Below, piece by piece: positions 15,004-22,878 of a stretch of DNA of 32,396 nt. The stretch comes from an uncultured Oscillospiraceae bacterium (GTDB lineage: Bacteria > Bacillota > Clostridia > Oscillospirales > Oscillospiraceae), in NCBI GenBank assembly GCA_944385485.1, contig CALWXL010000011.1, positions 1 through 32,396 on the forward strand. Reading direction: 5' to 3'. Positions within the stretch are counted from its first letter, which is position 1. The number at the start of each line of letters is the position of its first letter. A program made the translations under genes and the position numbers. Below the pieces are notes generated by a model that saw nothing but the letters and a program-made list of their open reading frames with translations, was not told the origin of the DNA and ran no database searches.

Positions 15004-16635
15004 ATGATCGACATCATTGACGGCGCATTGTTTCAACGCATGGTGATCCATGCTGCCGCCTCCATCAATGCCCAGAAGCAGAGCATCAACGAGCTCAACG
15101 TATTCCCCGTGCCCGATGGCGACACGGGCACCAATATGTCCCTGACCATCGGCACTGCTGCCGCCGAGGCCAAGAAGAAGCCCGCCACCACGGTGGCCCA
15201 GGCTGCCGCCACCAACGCCTCCGCCCTGCTGCGGGGCGCCCGCGGCAACTCCGGCGTCATTCTCTCCCTGCTCTTCCGGGGCGTGTCCAAGGCCCTGAAG
15301 GAGCACGACACCGCCGACGGCGTGGCGCTGGCTGCCGCCCTCCACGAGGGCGTGTCAGCCGCCTACAAGGCGGTGATGAAGCCCGCCGAGGGCACCATCC
15401 TCACCGTCTCCCGCCTGTCCGCCAAGGCCGCCGCCGAGGCCGCCCAGGAGCAAAACAGCGCCGAGCACGTGCTGGAATGCGCCATCGCCCAGGGCCAGGA
15501 GGCTCTGGCGGAGACCATCAACCAGAACCCCGTGCTGAAAAAGGCGGGCGTGGTGGACGCCGGCGGCAAAGGCTACCTCATCATTCTCCAGGGCATGCTG
15601 GACGAGATGCGAGGCATCCCCGCCCCCCAGGGCGAGGAGGACGAGGCTCCCCAGGCCAAGGACAAGGCGGACTTCGCCTCCTTTGAGACCGGGGACATCA
15701 CCTTCGGCTACTGCACCGAGTTCATCTGCTCCCGGGACAACACCAAGGACCCCGATCTGCTGCGCTCCTTCCTCAATGGTATGGGTGACAGCCTGGTGCT
15801 GGTGGACGACGACGAGATCATCAAGGTCCACGTCCACACCAACCACCCCGGCCGGGTGCTGGAAGAGGCCCTGACCTACGGCGCTCTGCTCACCGTGAAG
15901 ATCGAGAACATGCGGGAGCAGCACACCGAGATCCTGGAGGAAGTGAAGGAAGAGCCCACCGTGGCCCCTGCCGAGAAGAAGTACGGCGTGGTGGCCGTGT
16001 GTGCCGGCGGCGGCCTGGCCTCCGTGTTCCGGGACCTGGGCGTGGACGGCATTATCTCCGGCGGTCAGACCATGAACCCCTCCACCGAGGACATCCTGCG
16101 GGAGATCGCCCGCACCCCCGCCGAGACCGTGTTCGTGCTGCCCAACAACAAGAACATCATCATGGCCGCCCAGCAGTGCGTGGGCCTCATCGAAGGCCGG
16201 GAAGTGGTGGTCATCCCCACCCGCACCGTGCCCCAGGGCATTTCCGCCATGCTGATGATGGATCCCGACGGCGAGGTGCAGGACAACGTCACCGCCATGC
16301 AGGATGCCATGGCCAACGTCCACACCAGCGAGGTGACCTATGCCGCCCGCAACTCCGACTTTGACGGCTTTGCCATCAAGGAGGGCGACTATATGGCCCT
16401 CAGCGACGGCCAGCTGTTCGGCACCGCCCAGTCCATGGAGGAGCTGCTGACCAACCTGGCCCAGGCCGAGAATCAGCAGAATGCCGAGTTCATCAACATC
16501 TTCTACGGCGAGGACGTGGACGAGGAGTCCGCCGGCAAGGCCCTGGAGCTGTTCCAGCGCCTGTGCCCCAACGCCGAGATCACCCTGCTCAGCGGCGGTC
16601 AGCCCGTGTACTACTATATGATTTCCGCAGAATGA
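15004..16635 (+). CDS. fakA: FakA/YloV-type DAK-domain protein (fatty acid kinase catalytic subunit)
   Basis: 543 aa. The N-terminal DhaL (DAK2) domain spans ~8-200, with the metal/ATP site 'NVFPVPDGDTGTNM' at residues 32-45 and 'RGARGNSGVILSLLFRG' near 78. A middle domain (~225-310) and a C-terminal DegV-like domain (~320-543, 'YGVVAVCAGGGLASVF' and 'LPNNKNIIMAA') complete the FakA layout. In S. aureus FakA phosphorylates fatty acids carried by a DegV-type FakB protein, feeding phospholipid synthesis. No fakB is in this window. The ribosome site is GAAAGGAA, 8 nt before ATG. The gene is co-transcribed with Asp23 and ends at the terminator at 16655. Confidence 0.92.
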   Translation: MIDIIDGALFQRMVIHAAASINAQKQSINELNVFPVPDGDTGTNMSLTIGTAAAEAKKKPATTVAQAAATNASALLRGARGNSGVILSLLFRGVSKALKEHDTADGVALAAALHEGVSAAYKAVMKPAEGTILTVSRLSAKAAAEAAQEQNSAEHVLECAIAQGQEALAETINQNPVLKKAGVVDAGGKGYLIILQGMLDEMRGIPAPQGEEDEAPQAKDKADFASFETGDITFGYCTEFICSRDNTKDPDLLRSFLNGMGDSLVLVDDDEIIKVHVHTNHPGRVLEEALTYGALLTVKIENMREQHTEILEEVKEEPTVAPAEKKYGVVAVCAGGGLASVFRDLGVDGIISGGQTMNPSTEDILREIARTPAETVFVLPNNKNIIMAAQQCVGLIEGREVVVIPTRTVPQGISAMLMMDPDGEVQDNVTAMQDAMANVHTSEVTYAARNSDFDGFAIKEGDYMALSDGQLFGTAQSMEELLTNLAQAENQQNAEFINIFYGEDVDEESAGKALELFQRLCPNAEITLLSGGQPVYYYMISAE

Positions 16636-16654
16636 GTTACTAAAACGCCAAAAC

Positions 16655-16690
16655 GGCGGTGCAGCAAACGCTGCACCGCCTGTTTCTTTG
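16655..16690 (+). terminator. Intrinsic terminator after fakA
   Basis: GGCGGTGCAGC (16655-16665) pairs perfectly with GCTGCACCGCC (16670-16680) around AAAC, followed by TGTTTCTTTG. Confidence 0.85.
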
Positions 16691-16691
16691 T

Positions 16692-16815
16692 CAATCCCTC
16701 CGCCCCGGCTTACGCCGGGCCACCTCCCTTTACACAAGGGAGGCGTTGGGTACGGCATTGCCCTTAGGCCCCCCTTGTGCAAAGGGGGCTGTCACCGCAG
16801 GTGACTGGGGGATTG
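16692..16815. repeat. Dispersed paired double-hairpin repeat, copy 2
   Basis: Half B (16692-16744) begins CAATCCCTCC with stems CCGGC/GCCGG and CCTCCC/GGGAGG. Half A in inverse (16767-16815) has CCCCC/GGGGG and GTCACC/GGTGAC and ends GGGGGATTG. The outer ends CAATCCC and GGGATTG form inverted termini. This copy is arranged with the CAAYCC tips outward, the opposite of copies 1 and 3. It lies just after the fakA terminator. Confidence 0.88.
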
Positions 16816-16853
16816 TTTCCCTCTGCGAAGTTGGTAAGACACACATCACCTTT

Positions 16854-17923
16854 TTATGCCGTTTTTCTCTCTTGTTCTGGCAGTACCCGCACCACCACCA
16901 GATGGTGGAACACCCAGGCAAACACCATAGCCAAAAGCACCCCCAGAAGGGTGTCCACAATGCGCAGCACCACCGCCTCCTGTACGGAGTAAATAGCGGT
17001 GCCCGCCATCAGTGCCCCAAAGCAGTTCATGGCCGTTTTATACCGATAGTCGGTGCAAAAGCCCAGGCACAGCCCGCCCAAAGGCCCCATCACAGGGTGC
17101 AGAGCATCGGGAAGTAGCAGGTACAACAGGAAAAACGCCCCGGAGCCCGCCACCGCCCCCACCATGCGCTGCCACAGCCGGGTGCGGGTATCGGGGGAAT
17201 AGGGGTATTGGGACAGCAGAGAGGCGCAGGCAAACCCCATCCAGATAAACCGCTGGACCTGGAACACGCTGCCCAGGGTGAGCACCAGGCTCACCCCCAA
17301 CGCCATGCGCACCTGCCAGAGGTTTACAAGGGACGTAAGGGAAAACCGCCGCACCACATGGGTAAACCGCACCTCTTTGTGGGCCTCCCGGTGTTTTCTC
17401 ACCAGAATGAAGGCACAGATGCCATACCCCACCAGGGCCAGCCCCGCCCGCTGGAGCAGCGCCCCCCCTGCACCGGGTTGCCGGTGAGATACACATAGGC
17501 AAAGCCGCACAAGCCGCCGTTGCCCAGCTCGGGCCGCTGGCTGATGAGGGTCAGCAGGGCGAAAAACGCCACCCCGTGGAGGACAAACAGCAGGACGGGC
17601 GGGGCCATCAGGGCCAGGGTGGGAGCCAGAAGCAAAATGGCCAGCATCGCCACCAGGGCCACCAGGGAGTCCCGGACACAGTACTCAAAATTTACAAAGC
17701 GGACGGCCAACATCCAGCAAAACAGCACCACCGCCATGGGGGTGTTCTCCTGCCCGAAGATCTGGGACAGCCCGCCGATGAACAGGATGGCAAAGGCCAC
17801 GATGAGCAGGGACCGGGCGGCCATGATGGCGTAGTAATACCGCTTTTCTTTCGCCGACGAGCTGTTGCGGATGTGCTGCTTCAAAATGGCCGGGTCCAGC
17901 TGTAACCCCTGATACACACTCAT
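16854..17923 (-). pseudogene. FUSC-family integral membrane protein gene, split by a frameshift at a G7 tract
   Basis: Two overlapping minus-strand frames (17923 to ~17465 and ~17465 to 16854) make one ~356-aa protein when a single G is added to the G7 tract at 17462-17468 (C7 on the plus strand). The first part has several hydrophobic segments ending '...VYLTGNPVQGG'. The second continues 'ALLQRAGLALVGYGICAF' and has further membrane segments and 'WQRMVGAVAGSGAFFLLYL', typical of FUSC/aromatic acid exporter-like proteins. The reference frame as given would stop at 17399 with an unrelated tail. ATG 17923 overlaps the marR stop by 4 nt, so they form an operon. It may be a sequencing error, a recent loss, or a phase-variable switch. 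In intact form it would probably export small aromatic or other acids, a role inferred only from family and its MarR neighbour. Confidence 0.78.
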
Positions 17924-18351
17924 ACCTGTTTCCCCTCCTCCACCTGGCACACCACCCGGTCCACCTGGGCCAGAAGCTCCACAAAGTCGGGGCCTATCCC
18001 CCGCATCAAATCATAATAGGGGTCCAGATTGGCCTCACACTGGTTTTTCAGCTCTTCCATCCCCAACTCTGTGAGGGTCATGCAGTAACCCCGCTCGTCC
18101 CCGGGCTGGGGCTTCTTTTCGATATAGCCCTTTTCCGACAGGCTTTTCAGGCAGCGGCTCACCGCCTCCTTTTTCATCCCGCTGCACTGGCTGAGCTGGT
18201 TGGGCCGATTTTGGCCCGGCTTCAGGTACAGCCAGGACAGCAGCTCCCACTCACTGGACGTCAAATGCCCCGACTTCTGGGGCAGCAGCAGCCGGATGAG
18301 CCGCTGCATCTGCTGCTGGTAGTGCATCACCTGCGTCCACTCCAATTCCAT
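17920..18351 (-). CDS. MarR-family transcriptional regulator
   Basis: A 143-aa winged-helix regulator. The DNA-binding part runs from 'LTSSEWELLSWLYLKPGQN' near residue 30 through the recognition helix region 'KKEAVSRCLKSLSEKGYI' near 60, and a wing with 'PQPGDERGYCMTLTELG'. Flanking helices (1-~28 and ~105-143) would form the dimer. MarR proteins typically release DNA when they bind phenolic or aromatic ligands. The ATG at 18351 is preceded by AAGGA and GGAGG. Its promoter overlaps a TTAAC-3-GTTAA palindrome, fitting autorepression. The stop overlaps the start of the downstream FUSC-type membrane gene, the usual regulator-plus-exporter layout. The ligand is not known. Confidence 0.92.
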   Translation of the reverse strand: MELEWTQVMHYQQQMQRLIRLLLPQKSGHLTSSEWELLSWLYLKPGQNRPNQLSQCSGMKKEAVSRCLKSLSEKGYIEKKPQPGDERGYCMTLTELGMEELKNQCEANLDPYYDLMRGIGPDFVELLAQVDRVVCQVEEGKQV

Positions 18352-18372
18352 GGTTCCTTCGCCTCCATTTAG

Positions 18373-18385
18373 TTAACAGTGTTAA
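18373..18385. promoter_or_regulatory. Palindromic operator, probably for the MarR regulator
   Basis: TTAAC-AGT-GTTAA is a perfect inverted repeat lying immediately downstream of the -10 box of the marR promoter and 22 bp before its start codon. Binding here would block RNA polymerase. The binding protein is inferred from proximity. Confidence 0.65.
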
Positions 18386-18413
18386 TTATATGGAGGTGCC
18401 CGCACCTTGTCAA
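18385..18413 (-). promoter_or_regulatory. Fully consensus sigma-A promoter for marR and the FUSC gene
   Basis: On the minus strand, TTGACA (18408-18413), exactly 17 bp, and TATAAT (18385-18390). The spacer itself contains a second palindrome, AGGTGCGGGCACCT. Such an unregulated-strength promoter is expected to need a repressor. Confidence 0.9.
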
Positions 18414-18558
18414 GAGTGGTTTCCCTCTTTCTCAACTTCCTACAGATTTCATGCAACTTTTCACCCTGCTTTGCATATACTACATGGTATACGGGGGAGT
18501 GTGGCGGTAGGGACTGCCCATTCTCCCATAGAATTTCATAGAAACGGAGCGATATACC

Positions 18559-18660
18559 ATGTTCTTGCAAAGCACACCCCCGAAATCCACCACCCCTACC
18601 CCCGACGTGGACGATCTCATCTTCATGGGCCAGGCTGGGCCAATCGTCAGCCAGCGTTAA
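18559..18660 (+). CDS. Candidate small ORF, 33 aa, unknown function
   Basis: ATG 18559 to TAA 18658-18660. GGAG (18546-18549) lies 9 nt before the ATG. The product has a Pro/Thr-rich first half ('STPPKSTTPTPDV') and a more ordered end ('DDLIFMGQAGPIVSQR'), with GC-rich third positions in the second half as in real genes here. It sits in the 360-bp gap between marR and prfB and ends 38 bp before the prfB -35 box. A GTCAAAAA/TTTTTGAC hairpin follows at 18663-18683. I do not recognise the family. It could be a real microprotein or chance; conservation would decide. Confidence 0.4.
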   Translation: MFLQSTPPKSTTPTPDVDDLIFMGQAGPIVSQR

Positions 18661-18697
18661 GGGTCAAAAATCATCTTTTTGACGGGAATCTCCCCCC

Positions 18698-18726
18698 TTT
18701 ACAACCCATCCGCCTTTCTATATAAT
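18698..18726 (+). promoter_or_regulatory. Sigma-A promoter for prfB
   Basis: TTTACA (18698-18703), a 17-bp spacer and TATAAT (18721-18726), 46 bp before the prfB start codon. Confidence 0.78.
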
Positions 18727-18772
18727 ATACGGGATATATTATGGCCATGGGCCGGTTAAAGGATGAACGAGA

Positions 18773-19894
18773 ATGCTTCAATTTGACGAATACAAGGTAA
18801 AACTCAACAACCTCAAGCCCGAGCTGGAGGAGCTGGGCCAGGCCCTGGACCTGGAGGCTGCCGAGCGGGAGTTGGATATGCTCCAGGCCGAGTCCGCCTC
18901 GGACGGGTTCTGGGACAACGTGGACAAGGCCCGGAAGATTCAGCAGCGCATCAGCCAGCTGGAGGGCAAAATCAACGCCCAGGCCAAGCGTCTGTCCACC
19001 TGGGACGATCTGATGGTCATGTGTGAGATGGGCAACGAGGAGGAGGACGAATCCCTGGTGCCCGAGGTGGAAGAGGGCTTCGAGGGCCTCATCCGCAACA
19101 TGGAGGAGGCCCGTCTGGCCACCCTCCTGTCCGGCGAGTACGATGCCTCTCCCGCCATTGTCTCCCTTCAGGCCGGTGCCGGCGGCACCGAGGCCCAGGA
19201 CTGGGCCCAGATGCTCTACCGCATGTACACCCGCTGGGCTGAGCGCCACGGCTTTACCTACTCCATTCTGGACTATCAGGACGGCGACGAGGCGGGCATC
19301 AAGTCCGCCACCATCCGTATCGACGGCGAGAACGCCTACGGCTATTTGAAGAGCGAGCACGGGGTGCACCGCCTGGTACGCGTCTCCCCCTTTGACGCCA
19401 ACGCCCGCCGTCAGACCTCCTTCGCCGCCGTGGAGGTCACCCCCGAAATCGACGACAGCGTGGAAGTGGAGATCCGTCCCGAGGACATCGAGATGCAGGT
19501 CTACCGCGCCTCCGGCGCCGGCGGCCAGCACGTCAACAAGACCTCCTCCGCCGTGCGACTGATCCACAAGCCCTCGGGGCTGGTGGTGGCCTGCCAGACC
19601 GAGCGAAGCCAGCTGCAAAACCGGGAGACCTGTATGAAGATGCTGCGCTCCAAGCTCATCCAGATCAAGGAGCAGGAGCACCTGGACAAGATCTCCGACA
19701 TCAAGGGCGTGCAGCTGAAGATCGAGTGGGGCAGCCAGATCCGCTCCTACGTGTTCATGCCCTACCAGCTGGTGAAGGACAACCGCACCGCCTACGAGAC
19801 CTCCAACATCAACGGAGTCATGGACGGCGACCTGGACGGCTTCATCAACGCCTACCTCACCGCCTCCGCCACCGGCAACTGGGCCACAAAATAA
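18773..19894 (+). CDS. prfB: Peptide chain release factor 2 (RF2)
   Basis: It releases nascent peptides at UGA and UAA stop codons. 373 aa. The coiled N-terminal domain is followed by the codon-recognition loop 'RVSPFDANARRQTSF' with the RF2-type SPF motif. The catalytic 'ASGAGGQHVNKTSSAVRL' carries GGQ near residue 250. Most bacteria, including E. coli and B. subtilis, control RF2 by an in-frame UGA and +1 frameshift near codon 25. Here the same region ('ELGQALDLEAAEREL') is read straight through without a stop, so that autoregulation is absent. AAAGGA lies 10 nt before the ATG. It is a single gene with its own promoter and terminator. Confidence 0.97.
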   Translation: MLQFDEYKVKLNNLKPELEELGQALDLEAAERELDMLQAESASDGFWDNVDKARKIQQRISQLEGKINAQAKRLSTWDDLMVMCEMGNEEEDESLVPEVEEGFEGLIRNMEEARLATLLSGEYDASPAIVSLQAGAGGTEAQDWAQMLYRMYTRWAERHGFTYSILDYQDGDEAGIKSATIRIDGENAYGYLKSEHGVHRLVRVSPFDANARRQTSFAAVEVTPEIDDSVEVEIRPEDIEMQVYRASGAGGQHVNKTSSAVRLIHKPSGLVVACQTERSQLQNRETCMKMLRSKLIQIKEQEHLDKISDIKGVQLKIEWGSQIRSYVFMPYQLVKDNRTAYETSNINGVMDGDLDGFINAYLTASATGNWATK

Positions 19895-19910
19895 ATTCCT
19901 TTTCCTCCCC

Positions 19911-19957
19911 ATACACCGCCTGTCAGGGCTATACGCCTTGACAGGCGGTATGTTTTT
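19911..19957 (+). terminator. Intrinsic terminator after prfB
   Basis: ACCGCCTGTCA (19915-19925) pairs perfectly with TGACAGGCGGT (19939-19949), with further A/T pairs outside. TGTTTTT ends the structure. Confidence 0.87.
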
Positions 19958-20001
19958 GGTTCATGCTTTCTTAATTTGTTAGCAAAATGTTTCCTATTTA
20001 G

Positions 20002-20030
20002 TTGACGTGAGAATTGGAGAGGTCTACAAT
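20002..20030 (+). promoter_or_regulatory. Sigma-A promoter for the CAP-domain surface protein
   Basis: TTGACG (20002-20007), a 17-bp spacer and TACAAT (20025-20030). The implied transcription start near 20037 lies after the in-frame ATG at 20014, so that ATG cannot be used from this promoter. Confidence 0.8.
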
Positions 20031-20064
20031 GGTGCCAGGAAGGAATTCTGAGGAGGTATGGAAT

Positions 20065-22746
20065 ATGCAAAAACTTGTTCGAAGATGTCTGGCGCTCTTC
20101 CTGGCCGCTTTGTTTGCAGTGACTTGCAGCATTCCGGTCTTTGCCGCCAACACCAACACCGCCGTCCAATTGGATGTCACGTACCAGCAGACGGATGCCC
20201 GCGGTATGTTGCAGTTGGTCAACGACTTCCGCGCCAGCGACCAGGCATGGTACTGGAATGAGGACGACCAAACCAAAACAGATTTGTCCGGCAAGCTCCA
20301 GCCGTTCACCTACGACTATAAGCTGGAGCAGGTGGCCATGCAGCGCGCTGCGGAAATCATCCTCCATTACAGCCACACCCGGCCCGACAACACCCGCTGC
20401 TATACTGCATATACGGAGCAGGGTGTCACCTACTCCAGCGCAGCGGAAAACATCGCCATCGGTTACACATCCGCCCAGGCAGTCTTTAAAGCCTGGAGAG
20501 AGGATGCCGAGATGTACGAAGGTCAGGGCCACCGCCGCAATATGCTCTCCAACAATCGGAGCATCGGCATTGCCCATGTGGAGTATGAGGGTATGAATTT
20601 CTGGGTGCAAGAGTTTGGCACCCTCTACACCCCCAGCACCACCGAGACCACCCCCAACAACTCTGAAACCACCGTAACCATCCATGTGGCCTCGGAATTG
20701 ATTCAGGACGTCACCATCACCCCTGTGGATGCCCTGTCCTTGAGCGTGGGTGATCAAGTATCCCTGCCTACGGTAAATGCCACACTGACCACCACCGAGA
20801 CCTGGGCGTATACCCCTGATGTAAATGTGACCCTCTCCCCCACCTGGAGCGTCACATCCGGTAACGCCGTGGAAGTACTGGAAAACGGCAAGCTGGCCGC
20901 CCGGTCTGCGGGCAGCGCCACCCTCTCTGCCAGCATCCTGGGTCAGACGGTCACCTGCTCGGTTACCGTCACCGGTGCAACATCCTTTATCGTGACGCTG
21001 GACCAGAACTCCTATCCCTACACTGGCAAGCCCATTACCCCGAATGTCACCGTCACTTGGGGCGAGATCACGCTCACCGAAGGTGTGGACTACACTGTCA
21101 CCTATGCCAATAACATCCAGGTAGGAACTGCCACCCTAACCGTCACCGGTAAAGGCAACTACACCGGTGCCGTGACCAAGGAGTTTACCATCACACCCTG
21201 CCAGCATCAATGGGATGACGGTGAAATTACCACACCTGCCACCTGCACCACCGAAGGTGTGCGTACCTACACCTGCCAGCTGTGCGGGGAGACCAAAACG
21301 GAGGCCGTTGCCAAGTTGCCCCATACCCCGGTGACCGATCCCGCCGTTCCCGCCACTTGCACCAACACCGGATTGACGGAGGGCAGCCACTGTTCCGTGT
21401 GCCATCAGGTCATTGTGGCACAGACCGAGTTGCCCAAACTGCCTCACAACTATGTGGCCTCCGTCACCACTCCCGCCACTTGCACCGAGGAAGGTGTGCG
21501 CACCTATACCTGCTCCATGTGCAGCCACAGCTACACCGAGGCGATTCCCGCCACTGGGCACTCCTTCGGTCCGTGGACTCCCGTCAGCTCCCCCAGTTGT
21601 GACCAGAGCGGCAGCGAAAAGCGCACCTGTTCCACCTGCGGCTTTACGGAAAACAGAGGGATTGACCCCACCGGACACGACTGGGAAACGGAATATACCG
21701 TGGACAAGGCTCCCACCTGCACCCAAGAGGGCAGCAAGTCCATCCACTGTACCCGCTGCGATGCTGTTACCGATGTCCAGTCCATCCCCGCCACCGGTCA
21801 TACCTGGGACGAGGGAACCATGGTGACACCCGCTACCTGCACCGAAGAGGGCACTATGCGCTATACCTGCTCTGTTTGTCAGCAGTCCCATGACGGGCCA
21901 ATCCCCGCCACCGGCCACACCTGGGACGAGGGAACCGTCATCACCCCCGCCACCTGCACCGAAGAGGGCACCATACGCTATACCTGCTCTGTCTGTCAGG
22001 AGACCCATGACGAGCCAATCCCCGCCACCGGTCACACCTGGGACGAGGGAACCGTCATCACCCCCGCCACCTGCACCGAAGAAGGCTCCATCCGCTACTC
22101 CTGCTCCGTCTGTGATGAGCCCCGTGTGGAAGCCATCCCCGCCACCGGACACCACTATGAGGACGGTGTGTGTACGGTGTGTGGAGCTGAAGATCCCAAC
22201 TATACACCGCCTGAGCAAGGTGTTGTGCTGGTCAACAACTCCAAGGTTCCCATCTCTGTGAGCAACGCTCAGGACGTATTTGCCCCCAACACGGTCATCA
22301 CCGTAGACCCCATTGAAACTGGTGACATATATGCCCGTGTGGAACAATCTCTGAAGAAACTGGTCTCTGACATGAGCCATGTGACCATTCTGGAGTTCAC
22401 CGCCACCCGGGACGGCAAACCGATTCAGCCCACCCGTGCCATGCAGGTCACCTTCCAAATCCCCGCCAACCTGTCCGCAGACAACTTGAAGATGTTCTAT
22501 GTGGCGGAGGACGGCTCCAGGGAGAACATTCCCATCACCATCAACCGGGACGCCAACACTGTCACCGCCAATCTCTCCCACTTCAGCACCTATGTGCTGG
22601 CCAACGTGGTGACGGATGCGGGCAGCAGCTCTGTCCCCCCCACTGGCGACAACAGCAATCTGGCCCTGTATGGGGTGGTTCTGGTGGTATGCGTGTGTGC
22701 CCTGGCTACTGTGACTGTGGTGGTGAGCCGCCGTCGGCAGCGTTGA
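20065..22746 (+). CDS. Large CAP-domain surface protein with Ig-like domain, Cys-rich tandem repeats and sortase-like tail
   Basis: 893 aa. A signal peptide (residues 1-27, 'FAVTCSIPVFA') leads into a CAP/SCP domain (~45-190) with 'ILHYSHTRPDN', 'AAENIAIGYTSAQ' and 'GHRRNMLSNN'. An Ig-like BIG2-type domain (~210-300) and a domain of the 'YPYTGKPITPNVTV' kind (~310-372) follow. Residues ~378-708 hold about eight repeats of the type PATCTEEG..TYTCS.C, each with three Cys. The last three are near-identical at DNA level. A beta-rich region (~715-850), 'PPTGDN' near 857, a hydrophobic segment and an Arg-rich end ('SRRRQR') form a sortase-type anchor, though with PPTGD rather than LPXTG. ATG 20065 has AGGAGGT 7 nt upstream. 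Its role on the surface is unknown; CAP proteins in bacteria are rarely characterised. Confidence 0.9.
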   Translation: MQKLVRRCLALFLAALFAVTCSIPVFAANTNTAVQLDVTYQQTDARGMLQLVNDFRASDQAWYWNEDDQTKTDLSGKLQPFTYDYKLEQVAMQRAAEIILHYSHTRPDNTRCYTAYTEQGVTYSSAAENIAIGYTSAQAVFKAWREDAEMYEGQGHRRNMLSNNRSIGIAHVEYEGMNFWVQEFGTLYTPSTTETTPNNSETTVTIHVASELIQDVTITPVDALSLSVGDQVSLPTVNATLTTTETWAYTPDVNVTLSPTWSVTSGNAVEVLENGKLAARSAGSATLSASILGQTVTCSVTVTGATSFIVTLDQNSYPYTGKPITPNVTVTWGEITLTEGVDYTVTYANNIQVGTATLTVTGKGNYTGAVTKEFTITPCQHQWDDGEITTPATCTTEGVRTYTCQLCGETKTEAVAKLPHTPVTDPAVPATCTNTGLTEGSHCSVCHQVIVAQTELPKLPHNYVASVTTPATCTEEGVRTYTCSMCSHSYTEAIPATGHSFGPWTPVSSPSCDQSGSEKRTCSTCGFTENRGIDPTGHDWETEYTVDKAPTCTQEGSKSIHCTRCDAVTDVQSIPATGHTWDEGTMVTPATCTEEGTMRYTCSVCQQSHDGPIPATGHTWDEGTVITPATCTEEGTIRYTCSVCQETHDEPIPATGHTWDEGTVITPATCTEEGSIRYSCSVCDEPRVEAIPATGHHYEDGVCTVCGAEDPNYTPPEQGVVLVNNSKVPISVSNAQDVFAPNTVITVDPIETGDIYARVEQSLKKLVSDMSHVTILEFTATRDGKPIQPTRAMQVTFQIPANLSADNLKMFYVAEDGSRENIPITINRDANTVTANLSHFSTYVLANVVTDAGSSSVPPTGDNSNLALYGVVLVVCVCALATVTVVVSRRRQR
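21791..22141 (+). repeat. Three tandem 117-bp repeats within the CAP protein gene
   Basis: Units begin at 21791, 21908 and 22025, exactly 117 bp (39 codons) apart, and a partial fourth starts at 22142. Each encodes GHTWDEGT.(I/V)TPATCTEEG and a CSVC segment. The high DNA identity between units 2 and 3 points to recent duplication or slippage. Earlier, more diverged units lie at ~21199-21790. Confidence 0.92.
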
Positions 22747-22776
22747 TCGCATTCCCCACACATTCCCTTACATAGC

Positions 22777-22828
22777 AAAGATCCTGTGATGCTGAAATCA
22801 GCGTCACAGGATCTTTTTGTATATTTTT
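22777..22828 (+). terminator. Intrinsic terminator after the CAP protein gene
   Basis: AAAGATCCTGTGATGCTG (22777-22794) pairs with CAGCGTCACAGGATCTTT (22799-22816) with one G-U pair, followed by TT, GTATA and T6. Confidence 0.88.
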
Positions 22829-22878
22829 TCTCTTTTTGCACAGAGTAACCATGCAAGTGAACGCAAAGGAGTGATTGC

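Noticed and set aside
16692-16815. Complete insertion sequence
   Set aside because: The element is only 124 bp and codes for nothing; at most it is a non-autonomous repeat with inverted ends.
18390-18725. 111-codon frame between marR and prfB
   Set aside because: It begins within the marR promoter, has no ribosome site, is His/Pro/Arg-rich and runs through the prfB promoter.
21199-22190. CRISPR array or transposon within the repeated part of the CAP gene
   Set aside because: Repeats are 117 bp, in frame and without spacers or cas genes; they are protein-coding tandem units.
22817-22878. Promoter and ArgR operator before arcA
   Set aside because: No pair of -35 and -10 boxes with correct spacing could be defined and the TTGCA/TGCAA inverted repeat does not match an ARG box well.
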